From contig BCHX01000006.1 in NCBI GenBank assembly GCA_001599755.1, positions 1,103,336 through 1,167,335 of the forward strand: DNA of 64,000 nucleotides, in the 5' to 3' direction. Positions 8,554-19,179 of this stretch are shown here, one piece after another; positions within the stretch are counted from its first letter, which is position 1; each line of letters begins with the position of its first letter. This DNA comes from Gliomastix tumulicola. Lineage: Eukaryota; Ascomycota; Sordariomycetes; Hypocreales; Bionectriaceae. The translations under genes and the position numbers were made by a program. The notes under the pieces were generated by a model, which saw only the letters and a list, made by a program, of their open reading frames with translations, did no database searches and had not been told where the DNA came from.

Positions 8554-11326
8554 ATGCCGGCGTTTGCAGATTCCTTTTGGTCTACGGACTATGCTGCTGG
8601 TATGTTCGCGCCGTTTGCGCCCGCTTTTCTGGGCATATGTCGACGCGCCGAGGAGGAGGTTCTAACAGCTGGAGGTGCTGACTTTGTCTGATGCGCAGGG
8701 CTCGGTGTCCTGTTTGAAAAGCTGCAGCAGGGCGCGAGGGAGAATCGCCAAGTGCTTATGGTAGCTCGTATGCGCGCCGAGGCGGAGGAAGCGTACAGCA
8801 ATCGACTTAGTGAGATCGTGCCAACCGCCGACAAAATCTCCGGCGGCTTCTCTCGTGACGATGGCGCCACCATCCGAAAGGTGTGTATTTTTTGTGTCCT
8901 CCCAGATTTGATCCGGCGGCTGCTAACCAGAGAGTGTTCGCGATGGTAGGCATACGATGGCATAACAACCGAGATGCAGGACGCTGCCCGCAGCCATCAC
9001 CGCATCGCCCAGAGCATCCGTGACTTAGTTGTCAACCCGTTTTCACGCTGGTGCGACGCCCACGAGACGAGGATTCAGGACTCCCAGGACGATCTACAAG
9101 CTCGGCTGAAAGCCCACGATCGCCAGGCTGAGGCTGTCAAGAAGCTCCGCTCCGTCTACTTCAACAAATGCCGTCTTCTCGAGGACCTAGAGGAGGAGAA
9201 CAAGCTAGGATTCCAAGAGCCGGAGAGCAGCCCTAAACCCGGGCAAGGGATTCCCGAGATCAAGGTGCAGGAAGAAGAGCCCGAGGAAGACGAAGAGGTA
9301 TACGAGATCGGCGATGAGGTTTACCAACCAGAGCAGCTCAAAAAGATCCTGGCGCATATGTTGTCCACGATCAAGATGGGCGAGCATAAGGTTGCAATCT
9401 TGGGCACGTACCAAAATGTTTCGGCAGGCTCCGACATTGTGGAATACGTCCAGGAGCACATGAAATCGTCAAGCGTGAGCTACACCGAGAGAATTGGACA
9501 AGATCTCGTCTCCAACGGTTTCCTTCGCCTCATCGGCAACGTGGGCAGTGTCTTTGCCAACAGCTCCAGGATGTTTTACCAGTGGCGTCCGAAGGCGTTC
9601 CAAATGGCCGGGATTCCCGAGAAGAAGGTTCCTCTCAACCGGACGTTTTCCATGCCCTCAACTGGATCTGAGTCGGGCGACAACACGCCGGTTTTTGGCA
9701 CCGTTGGCGAATATCTTGCCAACTGGAACGTCATCAACAGCCGAGCGCATCCGGACGAGACTCCCCGTCAGCGCCTGCAGCGCGAAGCCAATGAGGCTGA
9801 TAACAAGTACAAGGCCGGTGTGAGACGCCTCGATGAGTTACGATGCGACCTTGAGGAGGCCATCTTTGTCCATCTGAAGTACCTTGAACGCTGCGAGTTT
9901 GATCGTCTGAAGGCCATTAAGACCGTGATCCTGGATTTCTCCGGCACCATTGGCAACGTCATTCCCAGCCTACAGTCGACCGTCGACAAAATGATGCTGT
10001 TCCAGGAGACGATACAGCCTCAGGGAGACCTCCGATACTTCCTTGAGACATACCGCACCGGCAGCTTTGTTCCGAAGGTCGTCGTCTACGAAAATTATTA
10101 CCACAAGGCTGATGAGCAGACCTTTGGAGTGGACCTGGAAACACGAGCAAGGGCCGATAAGAAACGTGTCCCTACCATCGTCACTACGATTCTGACATAT
10201 CTCGACCACCGGTACCCCGATTTGGAAGGCGACGAAGCGAGGCAAGGGGTCTGGCTCGTTGATGTGCCCCTGAAGCAGGTCCACAAACTCCGAGCCGTCA
10301 TCAATGACGGAAAGCCATTCAATTCTGACATCCTCAACGAGTTTGACGTTCCAACGGTAGCAGCTTTGCTTAAACTCTACCTTCTGGAGCTACCTGGTAA
10401 GAACAACACCTACGAGCCCCTGTACGGAAGAAAAGCGAGCGACTAACAACATCTCAGATTCTCTTGTTTCATCACATGTTTATGAGATCATTCGGACAAT
10501 CTACAACAACCCCACCGCCGATGGCACAGAGGCTTCTAGAGTCTCCGTCCTCCAGCATACGCTAGCTCAGCTTCGACTCTCCAACATCGCCACTCTCGAT
10601 GCCTGCATGAACCACTTCACCCGTCTCATCGACCTCACCTCCGCCGACGAGACCTACGTGACCAATCTGGCTACGAGCATCTCATCATCCATCCTCCGCC
10701 CCAGGACTGAGACATCCCTCACCCTCGAGGAGAAGCATGCCTACAAGCTCGTCCGGGACCTTTTCGCTCACAAGGACGCCATCTTCAGTGAACTCAAGCG
10801 CATGTCATCCCTTAACTACTCCTCGTCCGTCGGCGGGTCGGGCCGGTCTCGTGCCATCAGCACGGACGAGAGCAATCGCAAGGCCCTCATGGAGGAGCGC
10901 CAACGCGCCCTCGTGGAAAAGGCAAACGCCAACCGGAGCCGCGCAACTAGCCCCAACCCCGGCGCACGCGGTCACAGGCGGGACCGAAGCAGCGGCGGTC
11001 CTGAGACGAGATTCCCCATCCAGACGAGCCCGACGTCGAGCACTGACCGTGCAAGGAGCAGTCTGGGCAACATGGGTACGATTGCTAATGCAGCACCTAC
11101 GAAGCGCTCCAGCCTGGAAGTGCCTGGAGAGTCGGAAACGCCTAACGGCTCAATTGACTCTCCCACCAAGTCCACAGACTCTCCGACAACATCCGATAAG
11201 CGGGATAGTGTACCGGGCGCCAGGACGGGGGCCAAGTTTGTTGGTGGCCGCCGCATCACCGTCTCGTCTCCGTCCTTGGACTCGCCCACTCGGGGCGTGA
11301 CACTGGAAGACAGGCCTATGGAGTAG
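8554..11326 (+). CDS. RGD2: F-BAR/DEP/RhoGAP protein of the Rgd2 type
   Basis: Four exons: 8554..8599, 8699..8880, 8950..10396 and 10458..11326; introns 99, 69 and 61 bp, all GT..AG, the last with an ACTAAC branch. Product 847 residues. Order: first half of an F-BAR (FCH) domain (about 1-175), an acidic linker, a DEP domain (about 205-295, SDIVEYVQEHM..GQDLVSNGFLRLIG), the second helical half of the F-BAR (about 330-450), a RhoGAP domain (about 465-625, FGVDLETRA..LLKLYLLELPDSLVS) and a serine/proline-rich disordered tail. A DEP domain lodged inside the F-BAR is the known Rgd2 layout. Where RhoGAPs usually carry the arginine finger (G-[ILV]-[FY]-R), this protein reads GVWL, so Leu512 seems to replace it. 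Expected role: membrane-curvature-linked regulation of Cdc42/Rho GTPases in polarity. GAP activity is uncertain because of the missing arginine. Confidence 0.88.
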
Positions 11327-11659
11327 TAGGGGTGTCTGAAATTTGTGTTGCATGCGTTCTTCACTGTCTCCTTGTGTGATAACGCCGTACCGATCAACTG
11401 CTATGGCTCGGCTCATGTACTCTCAGCGTTTGCTTCTTCAATTTCTTCATGGTAGACAGTGACAATACTGGGGTAGGAGAATGGCAAGACGCTGTTAAAA
11501 AGGGGCTGAGCAACACGGGCATCCCTGGTTATGCATACATATATGTACATTTACAGTCTATCAATTTTGCATTTAACGTGATGTCCTTGTCCTTATGATT
11601 CAGTGTATGCACGCCCTGGTGGTAGAGTTGCTTAGATGGTTCATATTTCATAGCTACGG
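11327..11659. other. Convergent 3' intergenic region RGD2 / APL5
   Basis: 333 bp between convergent stop codons, with AT-rich stretches (11520-11580, repeated ATACATATATG-like) fit for poly(A) signals. No gene seen. Confidence 0.5.
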
Positions 11660-14600
11660 CTAACTCACTTCCGCAATCTCGGCCGGAGCCTTCTTCTTTT
11701 TCTTCACCCTCTTCGTGGCCGCCACCTCGGCCTCGTCAGGCGCTGCGGCATGGCCGTCCTCACCCTCGATAGGAGCTTTAGCCTTCTTCTTCTTCTTTTT
11801 CGGTTTAGCCTCGAGCGCCTCTCCCTGGCTTGCCACCTCGTCCCCTTCCTGCTTCTTCTTCTTCTTCTTTTTCCTCACGATGGTCGTCCCCTCAGCATCT
11901 ACACCTTGTGCAACCTGGATCCTCTCGTTTGCACGTTGCATCTCCAGCCTGAGACGCTCGACCTCCTTCATTGCCTGTTGCATTTCCTGCTCCTCTCGTT
12001 GTTGGCGTTCATAGTCGTAGCCAGTGGTGGTCGAGTTGCCCTCGAGATTGAAAGATCCGATGTGGCTTGAGTCCACACCAAGTAGAGATTGTTTCAGCTT
12101 CCTTGCCTTTGTCTTAGTAAAGCTGTCCGAATTATTCTCCGAATCATAGGCTCGAGGGGAAACACGCCCTTCTAGCGTCTCGTCGGTAGCGATGACCATC
12201 TTTTGTCGAGGGCGCGGCTGGGTCTTCGTGGTAGGGGCCGAGGTGCCTAGCTTTCCAAGATCCAACTGCATGATAGGAATCGAATCGATGTCAAGATCAG
12301 GCCCGTTGTTGTCTTGAAGTATATTGTGAATGGGTGTGGAAGTCCGGGGTATGTTATCGTTGGTAGGAATATAGAAAGGGTCATCCTTGTTTCTCTCCTG
12401 GCGCTCAGCTTTTCTACGGGCAACGATGTCCGCATCGAGGTAGCTGTCTTCAGATACATCTTGATAAGACGCCGGTGAGTCCGAAGGTAGCTCTGTCAAT
12501 CTGTCGATAGCCGGTGCAGAGGCTGAAGATATGCTTGTGGGTGCAGGTCGTTGGTGATAATAGACCTCGAAATCGTCCTCGTCGTTGATGTTCAGAGCAA
12601 GCTGATCCGCCTGAGCAAGCAAGTGGTTCAGGTTGGGGTGAATAGGCTCCTCAAGGTCCAGACCATCCGGAGGCGGGACATTGATCTGTGCCTTGGGCGC
12701 AACGGAGTTGAGCTCCCATCCATTAAAGAGTGAAGGGATAGCTTGGGTAAGAAGTAGCGGTGGGTCTTCATCAGACTCTGCCGTGGCGGCTGGATGCGCA
12801 GAGGCAGCTTCGGCTGTCAGTTTCAGCAGCTCTGTGAACTCGACAGCACGCCCCTGAACTTCGAGGCTCGGGTCCAGGGTCAGTGGCTCAAGGACATGTA
12901 TAATTCGGGCCATGAGGAGAGATAGCTGCGACTTCCTCTCGGGGGTCCAAGGTTCCATTTCATTTCCGGCTAAGGAGGAAAACACCTTTGCGACGGCTTG
13001 AATGCTTGTGCTGGAAACATCTGGGACGGTCAGCCGAGGGATGAGCTGCAGTAGCCCGTTGAGAGTGTCCTCAGGAGCGCCCAGCTGTGACGTGTATTCG
13101 CCCAAGATCCACGACACCGATCTCAAGGCCTTTGACGAGACCGGATGCCCCGCCGAACTATCCAAGACCATTTGGGCAAGAATGATCTCGGACGCTCGAA
13201 CTGCGGTCGCCCTCATAGCCCTTACTTTAACCGCTATATTTCGCAGCTCATCCCCAATTCCTTCGGCCACATCTCGTTTCGGTTTCGCGCCGGTTGTGGA
13301 GGTTGAATAGTCGGCTAGTTTGCCGAAGGGCGCTATGCGCACAAGTTGTGTTAGGATGTCGATGTACCAGTCAAAGTCAACAATATTTGCATAGTTGTCC
13401 TTTGAACACATGAAAAGTATTCTCCCGATCACGTCTATCCGGTAATCTTCTGGAAGATATGACTTCGAACTTTCGGCGGGGGCAGGACCATCATCGTCCG
13501 ACTCCGCAGACGAGTCTGTCGCTACCTTAGACGTTGTAACGTCGCGGCTGGGGGCGGATGACTTGAGCTGCTTCATCAGGCGACTAACGACTGGCACGAG
13601 ATTGTCGCTTGTCACCATTCCTTGTACCAGATCAAGAGCTTGAATCCGAATGGTGATATCTGGGCTGTCGATGCAGTCCAAGATCACGTCGTCCTGCTGT
13701 GAGACGAGATGAGGGTGGGTTGTGACGATTTTGTTAAAAGCAAGCAAAGCAACATATTTCACTATCATAGTCAGCGGCACTGGCGATCACAGGCCTAGGG
13801 TTGAATGAAGCAGCTTACAATTCGGGTCTCCGTCGACCATGATCATTCCTCGCAATTTGTTGACGCAGAGAGTCGCGATCTCCTCAGCACCAGCGTCATC
13901 TGCACCCAAAATGCCACCCTGAATTATACCATTGATGCACTCGTACAGTAATGACATGGCCGGGGTGGTCCTGATCAGATCTGTCAAAGGAGGCAATAGC
14001 TTCCGGACAAGGCGCGGCTCCAACGGCGTCAAGGTAGCAAACTAAGACAACCATTAGCTCACCTTACAAGGGCCAAAAGCTCGCAAATAAGGACGTTCAC
14101 TTACGAGCTTGATGAGCTTGATAGACATCCAGTTGTTCCCTCCTTCGACAAGCAGCTCAAATAGTCTGGGCGCGAGAGCCAAGAAGTCATGCGGGCGGCG
14201 CCATCCCAGCTCGCATACGACGTTCACTATAGCCGCTGTAACACTTGGGTCCTCACCGGGGTCCATCAGTCGCTCCTTGATTTTCGGCCATGCTGCGCGG
14301 AGAGCTTCAGGGTACACGAGAGCAAGGCGATAGAGTGTGACAAGCGTCTTCTTCCGTATATTGGCATGACTGTGGCTCATTCGCGGCAGGAGATCGGCGA
14401 GGGTTGAAAGAGCTAGTGAGGGCGTAATGACGTGTGGAAGCGTAGCGATAGGGAGCGAAATGACTGTCGGCGTGGTAGAGCCGAGGTCCTAAAATAGCCG
14501 CAGTTTAGTCTCCAAGCCGTCGAGGATATCTCTCGGTATGCCTCACCTTCTTCAGCAGGTTGGTAGCCAGCATGAGGACCTCAGTATCCGGCCGGAAGCT

Positions 14601-15003
14601 TTGAACGGCACCCAGGTATCCGACTCGTTTCTGGTGATATTTGGGAGATGACATAACCTCGAGTACGTGGAACGAAGCCCAAGACATGTCATACCCAACC
14701 ATCTCCAGGTATACCAGCTTCAGAAGCGCAGTGGCCTTGATGTCTGTCATCAACGTTTCGTCAGCAGCTGCCATCGTCGCGGTCGGGGAGCACATGGAGC
14801 TTGCTGACCCATATCCTGGCTTCGAACTTCCGCGCGACATTCCTTCAAGCTTTTCTGAATGTACTCTTTCTCATTTCCCTTGTGGTTTCGCAGACCTCTG
14901 ATGAGGTCGTAAAGGGATTTTTCGAACCTATCCCCCGGTCAGCTACTGTGCGATCTGTATTCTTCGGCCGGGTCGGCATCAATTTGGCATCGGAATCGCA
15001 CAT
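11660..15003 (-). CDS. APL5: AP-3 complex subunit delta (delta-adaptin)
   Basis: Six coding exons: 15002..15003, 14809..14927, 14547..14743, 14105..14488, 13819..14041 and 11660..13761. Introns of 74, 65, 58, 63 and 57 bp; frames join exactly to 1008 residues. The N-terminal adaptin solenoid is unmistakable (FEKSLYDLIRGLRNHKGNE, LLKLVYLEMVGYDMSWASFHVLEVM, ANIRKKTLVTLYRLALVYPEAL, NKLRGMIMVDGDPN). The second half is disordered, and ends in three poly-lysine patches. The start is odd: the conserved MFEKS start needs AT from 15003-15002 joined across an intron (GTGCGA..GGATAG, branch GCTGAC) to G at 14927; no other upstream ATG fits in frame. Known role: large chain of the AP-3 coat that carries cargo from Golgi/endosomes to the vacuole. 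Length matches fungal Apl5. The first exon is the least certain part. Confidence 0.9.
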
Positions 15004-15737
15004 TGTGGACGCGTGACGGCGCCCCTCTTGGGGCACGGCGGGATGAGTAGCCCAGAGAACAGTCGAGAGGGAGTCGGAGGGGTTGCGCCGTTAATCGGTA
15101 ATGGTAGAGTTTCGAGTGTGCAGTCTGCATCAGCCTCTACTTGACTGCCTGCAGCCAGGCCTCGCAAGATTCAAGGTCGTGCTTGCTGGGCAGAAGGCGG
15201 CAGGTGATGGGTGGGATGATGCTAGTATGGACGTACTGAGATGTACCTCCCCATATGTAGCTGGGCACAAGATACAACGATGAGCGAGCAGGGGGCTTCG
15301 GAACCGGGAGCCAGTGTATCCGAGAGCCCACCAGCTGAGCTAGAGCGGCAGTACGTACCTGCCATGTACCTCTTAACGCCGACAGCTTCAGTCTCTCATT
15401 TGTGCTCAAGATGGTATCGTCAACGATTTTCAACGCCTTTCCACAGAATTATTCATTTGCCCATTCACTCATTTGACTGCTGCTTCTTTGTCTTTTAAGT
15501 CGCTATTTAATTCTTATTCCTAATAATTATTCCAAATGCAAGTATCAGCCTTAGACAATTAGAGGATCACTTCTCCTTGAGTCCTGCACTTTTTTTTTTA
15601 CGGAAGCCTTCTCATCTCTGGAACAAGGACACATTCAGCCACTTTATTCACGCCCGCGGCGCCTTGTCAGCGGCAAAAAAGCTCAAGTCTCCGCCTGCTT
15701 AATCACCACAATCATTTATTTGGACGACGTCTGTACC
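15004..15737. promoter_or_regulatory. Divergent promoter APL5 / COQ10
   Basis: 734 bp between divergent genes. It includes an AT-rich stretch (15497-15540) and a nine-base T run near 15591-15599 about 140 bp before the COQ10 start. Short frames here are not convincing. No RNA gene seen. Confidence 0.5.
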
Positions 15738-16340
15738 ATGTTCTCCGTCGCCGGGTGCATCAGGAGACGAGTTGTCACTGGCAGCCCACCGATAGCCCAG
15801 TCCGCCAACATCAGACACTTTTTCTCCCTGCCTAACACAGACCTGACCCAGCGTCTGAAGGCCTCTTGCACTCTACCGTACCTTCCCGCTCCGCTCTACA
15901 CCTTAGTTGCCGACGTGGACTCCTACTCGAGCTTCGTCCCCTACTGCTCAAAGTCGCGAGTAACGCAGTGGTCCCAACCCGACTCAGACGGGACCCAGTG
16001 GCCGACAAGGGCAGATCTCCACGTCGGCTGGGGCGGTTTTGACGAGAAGTTCACGAGCAGGCTAACTTGCGTTCCCGGCCAGTCGGTCGAGGCCATCAGC
16101 GGAGGCCTGGGCGAAGCAGACGCCAGCGAGGTCTTCAAGTCTTTAGTGACCCTATGGTCGCTGAGGCCCATATCCGAGGACCCAAAGTACCCTTCAACTG
16201 AAGTGAACCTGGCAATTACCTACCACTTCGCAAATCCGCTCTATGCGGCTGTGAGCTCTGCCGTTTCTGACAAGGTTGCGAACATCATGATCGAGGCCTT
16301 CAAAAAGCAGGCCGCTGTCCGGCTCCGAAACCGTGCGTGA
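15738..16340 (+). CDS. COQ10: Coenzyme Q-binding protein COQ10, START-like domain
   Basis: Single exon of 200 residues; the ATG at 15738 is preferred over the TTG-initiated upstream reading. Residues 1-33 are rich in Arg/Ser without acidic residues (MFSVAGCIRRRVVTG..), a mitochondrial targeting presequence. The START/polyketide-cyclase domain follows: LPYLPAPLYTLVADVDSYSSFVPYCSKSRV is the family signature, then the beta-strand/helix pattern ending with a long C-terminal helix (VSDKVANIMIEAFKKQAAVRL). Known role: binds ubiquinone in the inner membrane and is needed for its efficient use in respiration and biosynthesis. Size fits fungal Coq10 (about 200-240). Confidence 0.92.
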   Translation: MFSVAGCIRRRVVTGSPPIAQSANIRHFFSLPNTDLTQRLKASCTLPYLPAPLYTLVADVDSYSSFVPYCSKSRVTQWSQPDSDGTQWPTRADLHVGWGGFDEKFTSRLTCVPGQSVEAISGGLGEADASEVFKSLVTLWSLRPISEDPKYPSTEVNLAITYHFANPLYAAVSSAVSDKVANIMIEAFKKQAAVRLRNRA

Positions 16341-16517
16341 CTTGCACAAGACAGTTAGCAGACTCACGGGGTTGCTCTAGATGTGCTGCATGTCCTCCTA
16401 TCGTGGAGCTATTTCTATAGCATAATCGTCATCCACGATGTGTACATTATAAGCTTAGAGAGCTAGGTCGTCCTCTCGCGATGATACAACATAGAAAATA
16501 TTAGAATGAAGGTATAG

Positions 16518-16811
16518 CTATGCGTTCTCATCTTTCCGCGTGTATATCATAACAAATAGATCTATGACTCCTCGCCATTGTCCCCTTTCATCATCATCAA
16601 ACATGCCTTCATTACCCAAGAGAACATCACCCATTACCAACCCCACTAAGAAACCAAAGATGCCCCCGACGATTTTCAAACCTCCCCAGCAAGTATTTTG
16701 AAACCTTTCAAGCAAAGTCAGCCGCGCATCCTCATCGTCAAACTTGAGTCCATATCCATACTTGTTCCGCGACTCCATTTTCCTTGCTTTTGATGGCTGC
16801 TTTCCGGCCAT
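16518..16811 (-). CDS. Small one-transmembrane protein, not recognised
   Basis: Open frame of 97 residues. Residues 1-35 are charged (KARKMESRNKYGYGLKFDDEDARL), residues about 42-65 form a glycine-rich hydrophobic segment (GGLKIVGGIFGFLVGLVMG) with small-residue spacing suited to helix packing, and the C-terminus is mixed charged (MFDDDERGQWRG..TRKDENA). I do not recognise a family. The clear polar/hydrophobic/polar layout argues for a real gene. It lies 298 bp downstream of the ubiquitin-like-domain gene on the same strand; the intervening bases could be its promoter and that gene's 3' UTR. It could have an unrecognised upstream exon. Confidence 0.5.
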   Translation of the reverse strand: MAGKQPSKARKMESRNKYGYGLKFDDEDARLTLLERFQNTCWGGLKIVGGIFGFLVGLVMGDVLLGNEGMFDDDERGQWRGVIDLFVMIYTRKDENA

Positions 16812-17109
16812 CTCCCTTTATCCCACAAGAACCGTGATCCAAAAACCATCCCCGCTGCAAGAGAGAGAAACAAACCTCATGACAAGTCGCGAGGGCGAGA
16901 AAGGAAAGAAGTGACGCGTCAGGGTATCTAGGAATGGAAAGCATCCGCAGCATGCTTAAACAGTAAGACAATGACGCGATAAGCGGGCGCGGCGCCAAAT
17001 AAAGGGACTCGAAGAGGAAGAAAGGGGCAAGGCACGGCTCGACGTTATTTTTTGCTGGATCTACCATTCTGTTAGCGGATGACTGACTGGCTGCGATGCG
17101 ACATAATAC

Positions 17110-19179
17110 TCACTTTTTCTTCGTCGGTTTCCCGGCAAGAAAGGTCAGGACAGAGGCAGAACCGCGCTTTTCTTTCTTGTGTGTCTTTGGGGGAGCGGCG
17201 GTGACAATATCAATCCCATGGGCCGGCCTTGCAGGTCTGGCAGCACCTGGGGGCCACATCGGCGGTGGTGGCATTGCTCCGGCAGGAACAGCTCCTCCGG
17301 GTCGGCGGCCTGGCGGAGGGACTCCTACCCGTCCATGGGGCAGCGGCGGGATCGGTATTTTCCCTCCAGGAGGTGGGGGTCTGGCCAGAGGAGGTGACTT
17401 GTCGATCGGCCACATGGTCATTGTAATACTCCAGTCAGGCTCCACGACCTTTTCCCAGACCGAGGGTAGGATGATCTCGCCGTTAGGACCAATCAGGTCG
17501 TAATGGCCCTCCTGGACATGAGGCCCAAGTACGTCGACCTGCAAGAATGCTTGCTTGATAAGCTCCTCCATTCCCTATTACGCCGGATGGCGGACATGTC
17601 AGTATCAACGCCCGTAGTACGTACACTCGGCTTAGCCGTTTGTGCATGCAGGTAAACTTACCTGCCAGGTGGCGCAGAGATGGAATGGGAAGCTGAACTT
17701 TCGCCCAACCGCGTCCTTAAACTTGATCGGGGCCTTGTCGGATTTCTTCTTGGCGGCTTCTTCAAACTTTGCCTTCGCCTCTTCTTGTATCTTCTTCTTC
17801 AACTCCTCAGCCTCCTTTTTCGCCGCCGCATCGGCCTCGGCTTTGGCGGCAGCATCCGCTTTCTCCTTCTCAACCTTGGCCGCAGCATCTGCTTCGGCTT
17901 TTCGCTTCGCGTCTTCCTCGATTTGTTTGAGCCGTGCAACCTCTTCGGCCGCCTTCTTATCAGCTGCAGCTTTCGCCTCAGCCTCGGCTTTGATAGCTGC
18001 CTCCAGTCGAATCCTCGCTGCTTCCTCTGCACGCTTGCGGTCCTCCTCTTCTTGCTTCCTGCGTTCCTCGGCAGCCTTTAGCTCGGCTTCAAACCTCATC
18101 CTTGCATTCTGTTCAGCCCGCTGCATTGCCTCATTATGCGCTTTCTGCCTCTCTTCCTCTGCTTTTCTCTCGGCCTCGATCCTGTCTCTTGCAGCACGCT
18201 CGGCCTCAATCCTTGCCCTCTCAATCTCCTTCTGGGCCTCTTCCTGGGCCTTTCGCATGTCCTCCATCCTTCTCTGAAAGTTGTCTTCGGCATCCTTCCT
18301 GATCTGGGCTTCTATCTCTCGTTGCTTTGCGGCGGCTTTGGCTTCCTCCTGCACCTTCTTGAACGCCGCAACCTCGGCCTCGAGACGCATCTTCTCCGGA
18401 TCCGGAGGTGGAGGTGCCGGGGGTTCCTTGGGAGCCGGGGTTGTTGATTGGGCAGGATGCTCAGTAGGGGCTGGGACTGGTGGTGCCGGTACCATCTGGA
18501 ATTGTTGCATATGCGCCGGCACTCCATAATGCTGAGGGTTCCCATAGAAGCCATTGTGCTGATATGGCATCATGTCATACATGGAACGCCCCTCCCCGTT
18601 ATAGAAGTTATTCCCGTTGGATCCGTTGCCCATGGGTGAGAATGGGTTGTTCGCGCCATAATTACCATACGGGACCATTTGGTTACCGTTAGGGTAGGCT
18701 CCCGCATACGGACTGACGTGGTTTCCCTGCTGTTGGTGGTAGCCATGATGGCCACGCGCAGCCTGGCCAGCGACATAGGGAGCGTGACTCGTCTGTGCCT
18801 GGTGATAGTAGGCACTATGGGCACGGCCATAGTGGCCAGCCCACTCGGCCTCGTTCGGATGATCCACGCTGGGCGGCGCCTGAGCTTGATGCCCTTGATG
18901 GGACTGGGGATGTTGCCGGTATTGGGGTACGACCCGATGCGAGCGGCGAGCGGCACGATGGTGAATTGGAACGTGCCCGTTGCTTGCGGATGCCGAGTCG
19001 GAGGGTTGAAGGTCGTCCTCGTCCTCCCAATCTTCGTCGGGTTCGGTATAGTCGTAGCTGTCGTCGATGTAGTCGTCCTCGCTATACGACGTCGACTGCG
19101 ACGATATGGGGATCTGCGGCTGGTGGACTGTCACAGATGTCTTGGTCCGTCGTGAGAGACTATTGATTGCAATCAGCAT
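17110..19179 (-). CDS. Coiled-coil protein with C-terminal ubiquitin-like (ULD-type) domain
   Basis: Two exons, 17662..19179 and 17110..17574, with an 87-bp intron (GTAAGT..TAATAG, branch CTGAC), giving 660 residues. Layout: acidic/serine start (YSEDDYIDDSYDYTEPDEDWEDEDD), a His/Gln/Gly/Asn/Tyr-rich low-complexity region (about 80-240), a Pro-rich bridge, a long Ala/Glu/Lys/Arg coiled coil (about 265-490), then the ubiquitin-like fold (IKFKDAVGRKFSFPFHLCATWQGMEELI..GPNGEIILPSVWEKVVEPDWSITMTMWP) known from a fungal-specific family, and a Pro/Gly-rich basic tail ending KKK. The start at 19179 is the first ATG after an in-frame TAG five codons upstream. The stop TGA lies inside a perfect GTGAGT donor, so a longer spliced tail cannot be excluded. 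Cellular role unknown. Confidence 0.8.

Noticed and set aside
11715..12070. Plus-strand open frames rich in Phe/Ser/Leu opposite APL5
   Set aside because: They mirror the poly-lysine tail of AP-3 delta on the minus strand; codon pattern and homology belong to APL5.
16738..17067. 109-residue minus-strand frame between the ULD gene and the small membrane protein
   Set aside because: No recognisable domain and overlaps the small-protein start; kept only as a possible spliced tail in the findings.
17642..18277. Plus-strand Ala/Ser-rich frames of up to 211 residues
   Set aside because: Shadow of the Ala/Glu/Lys coiled coil of the ULD protein on the opposite strand.
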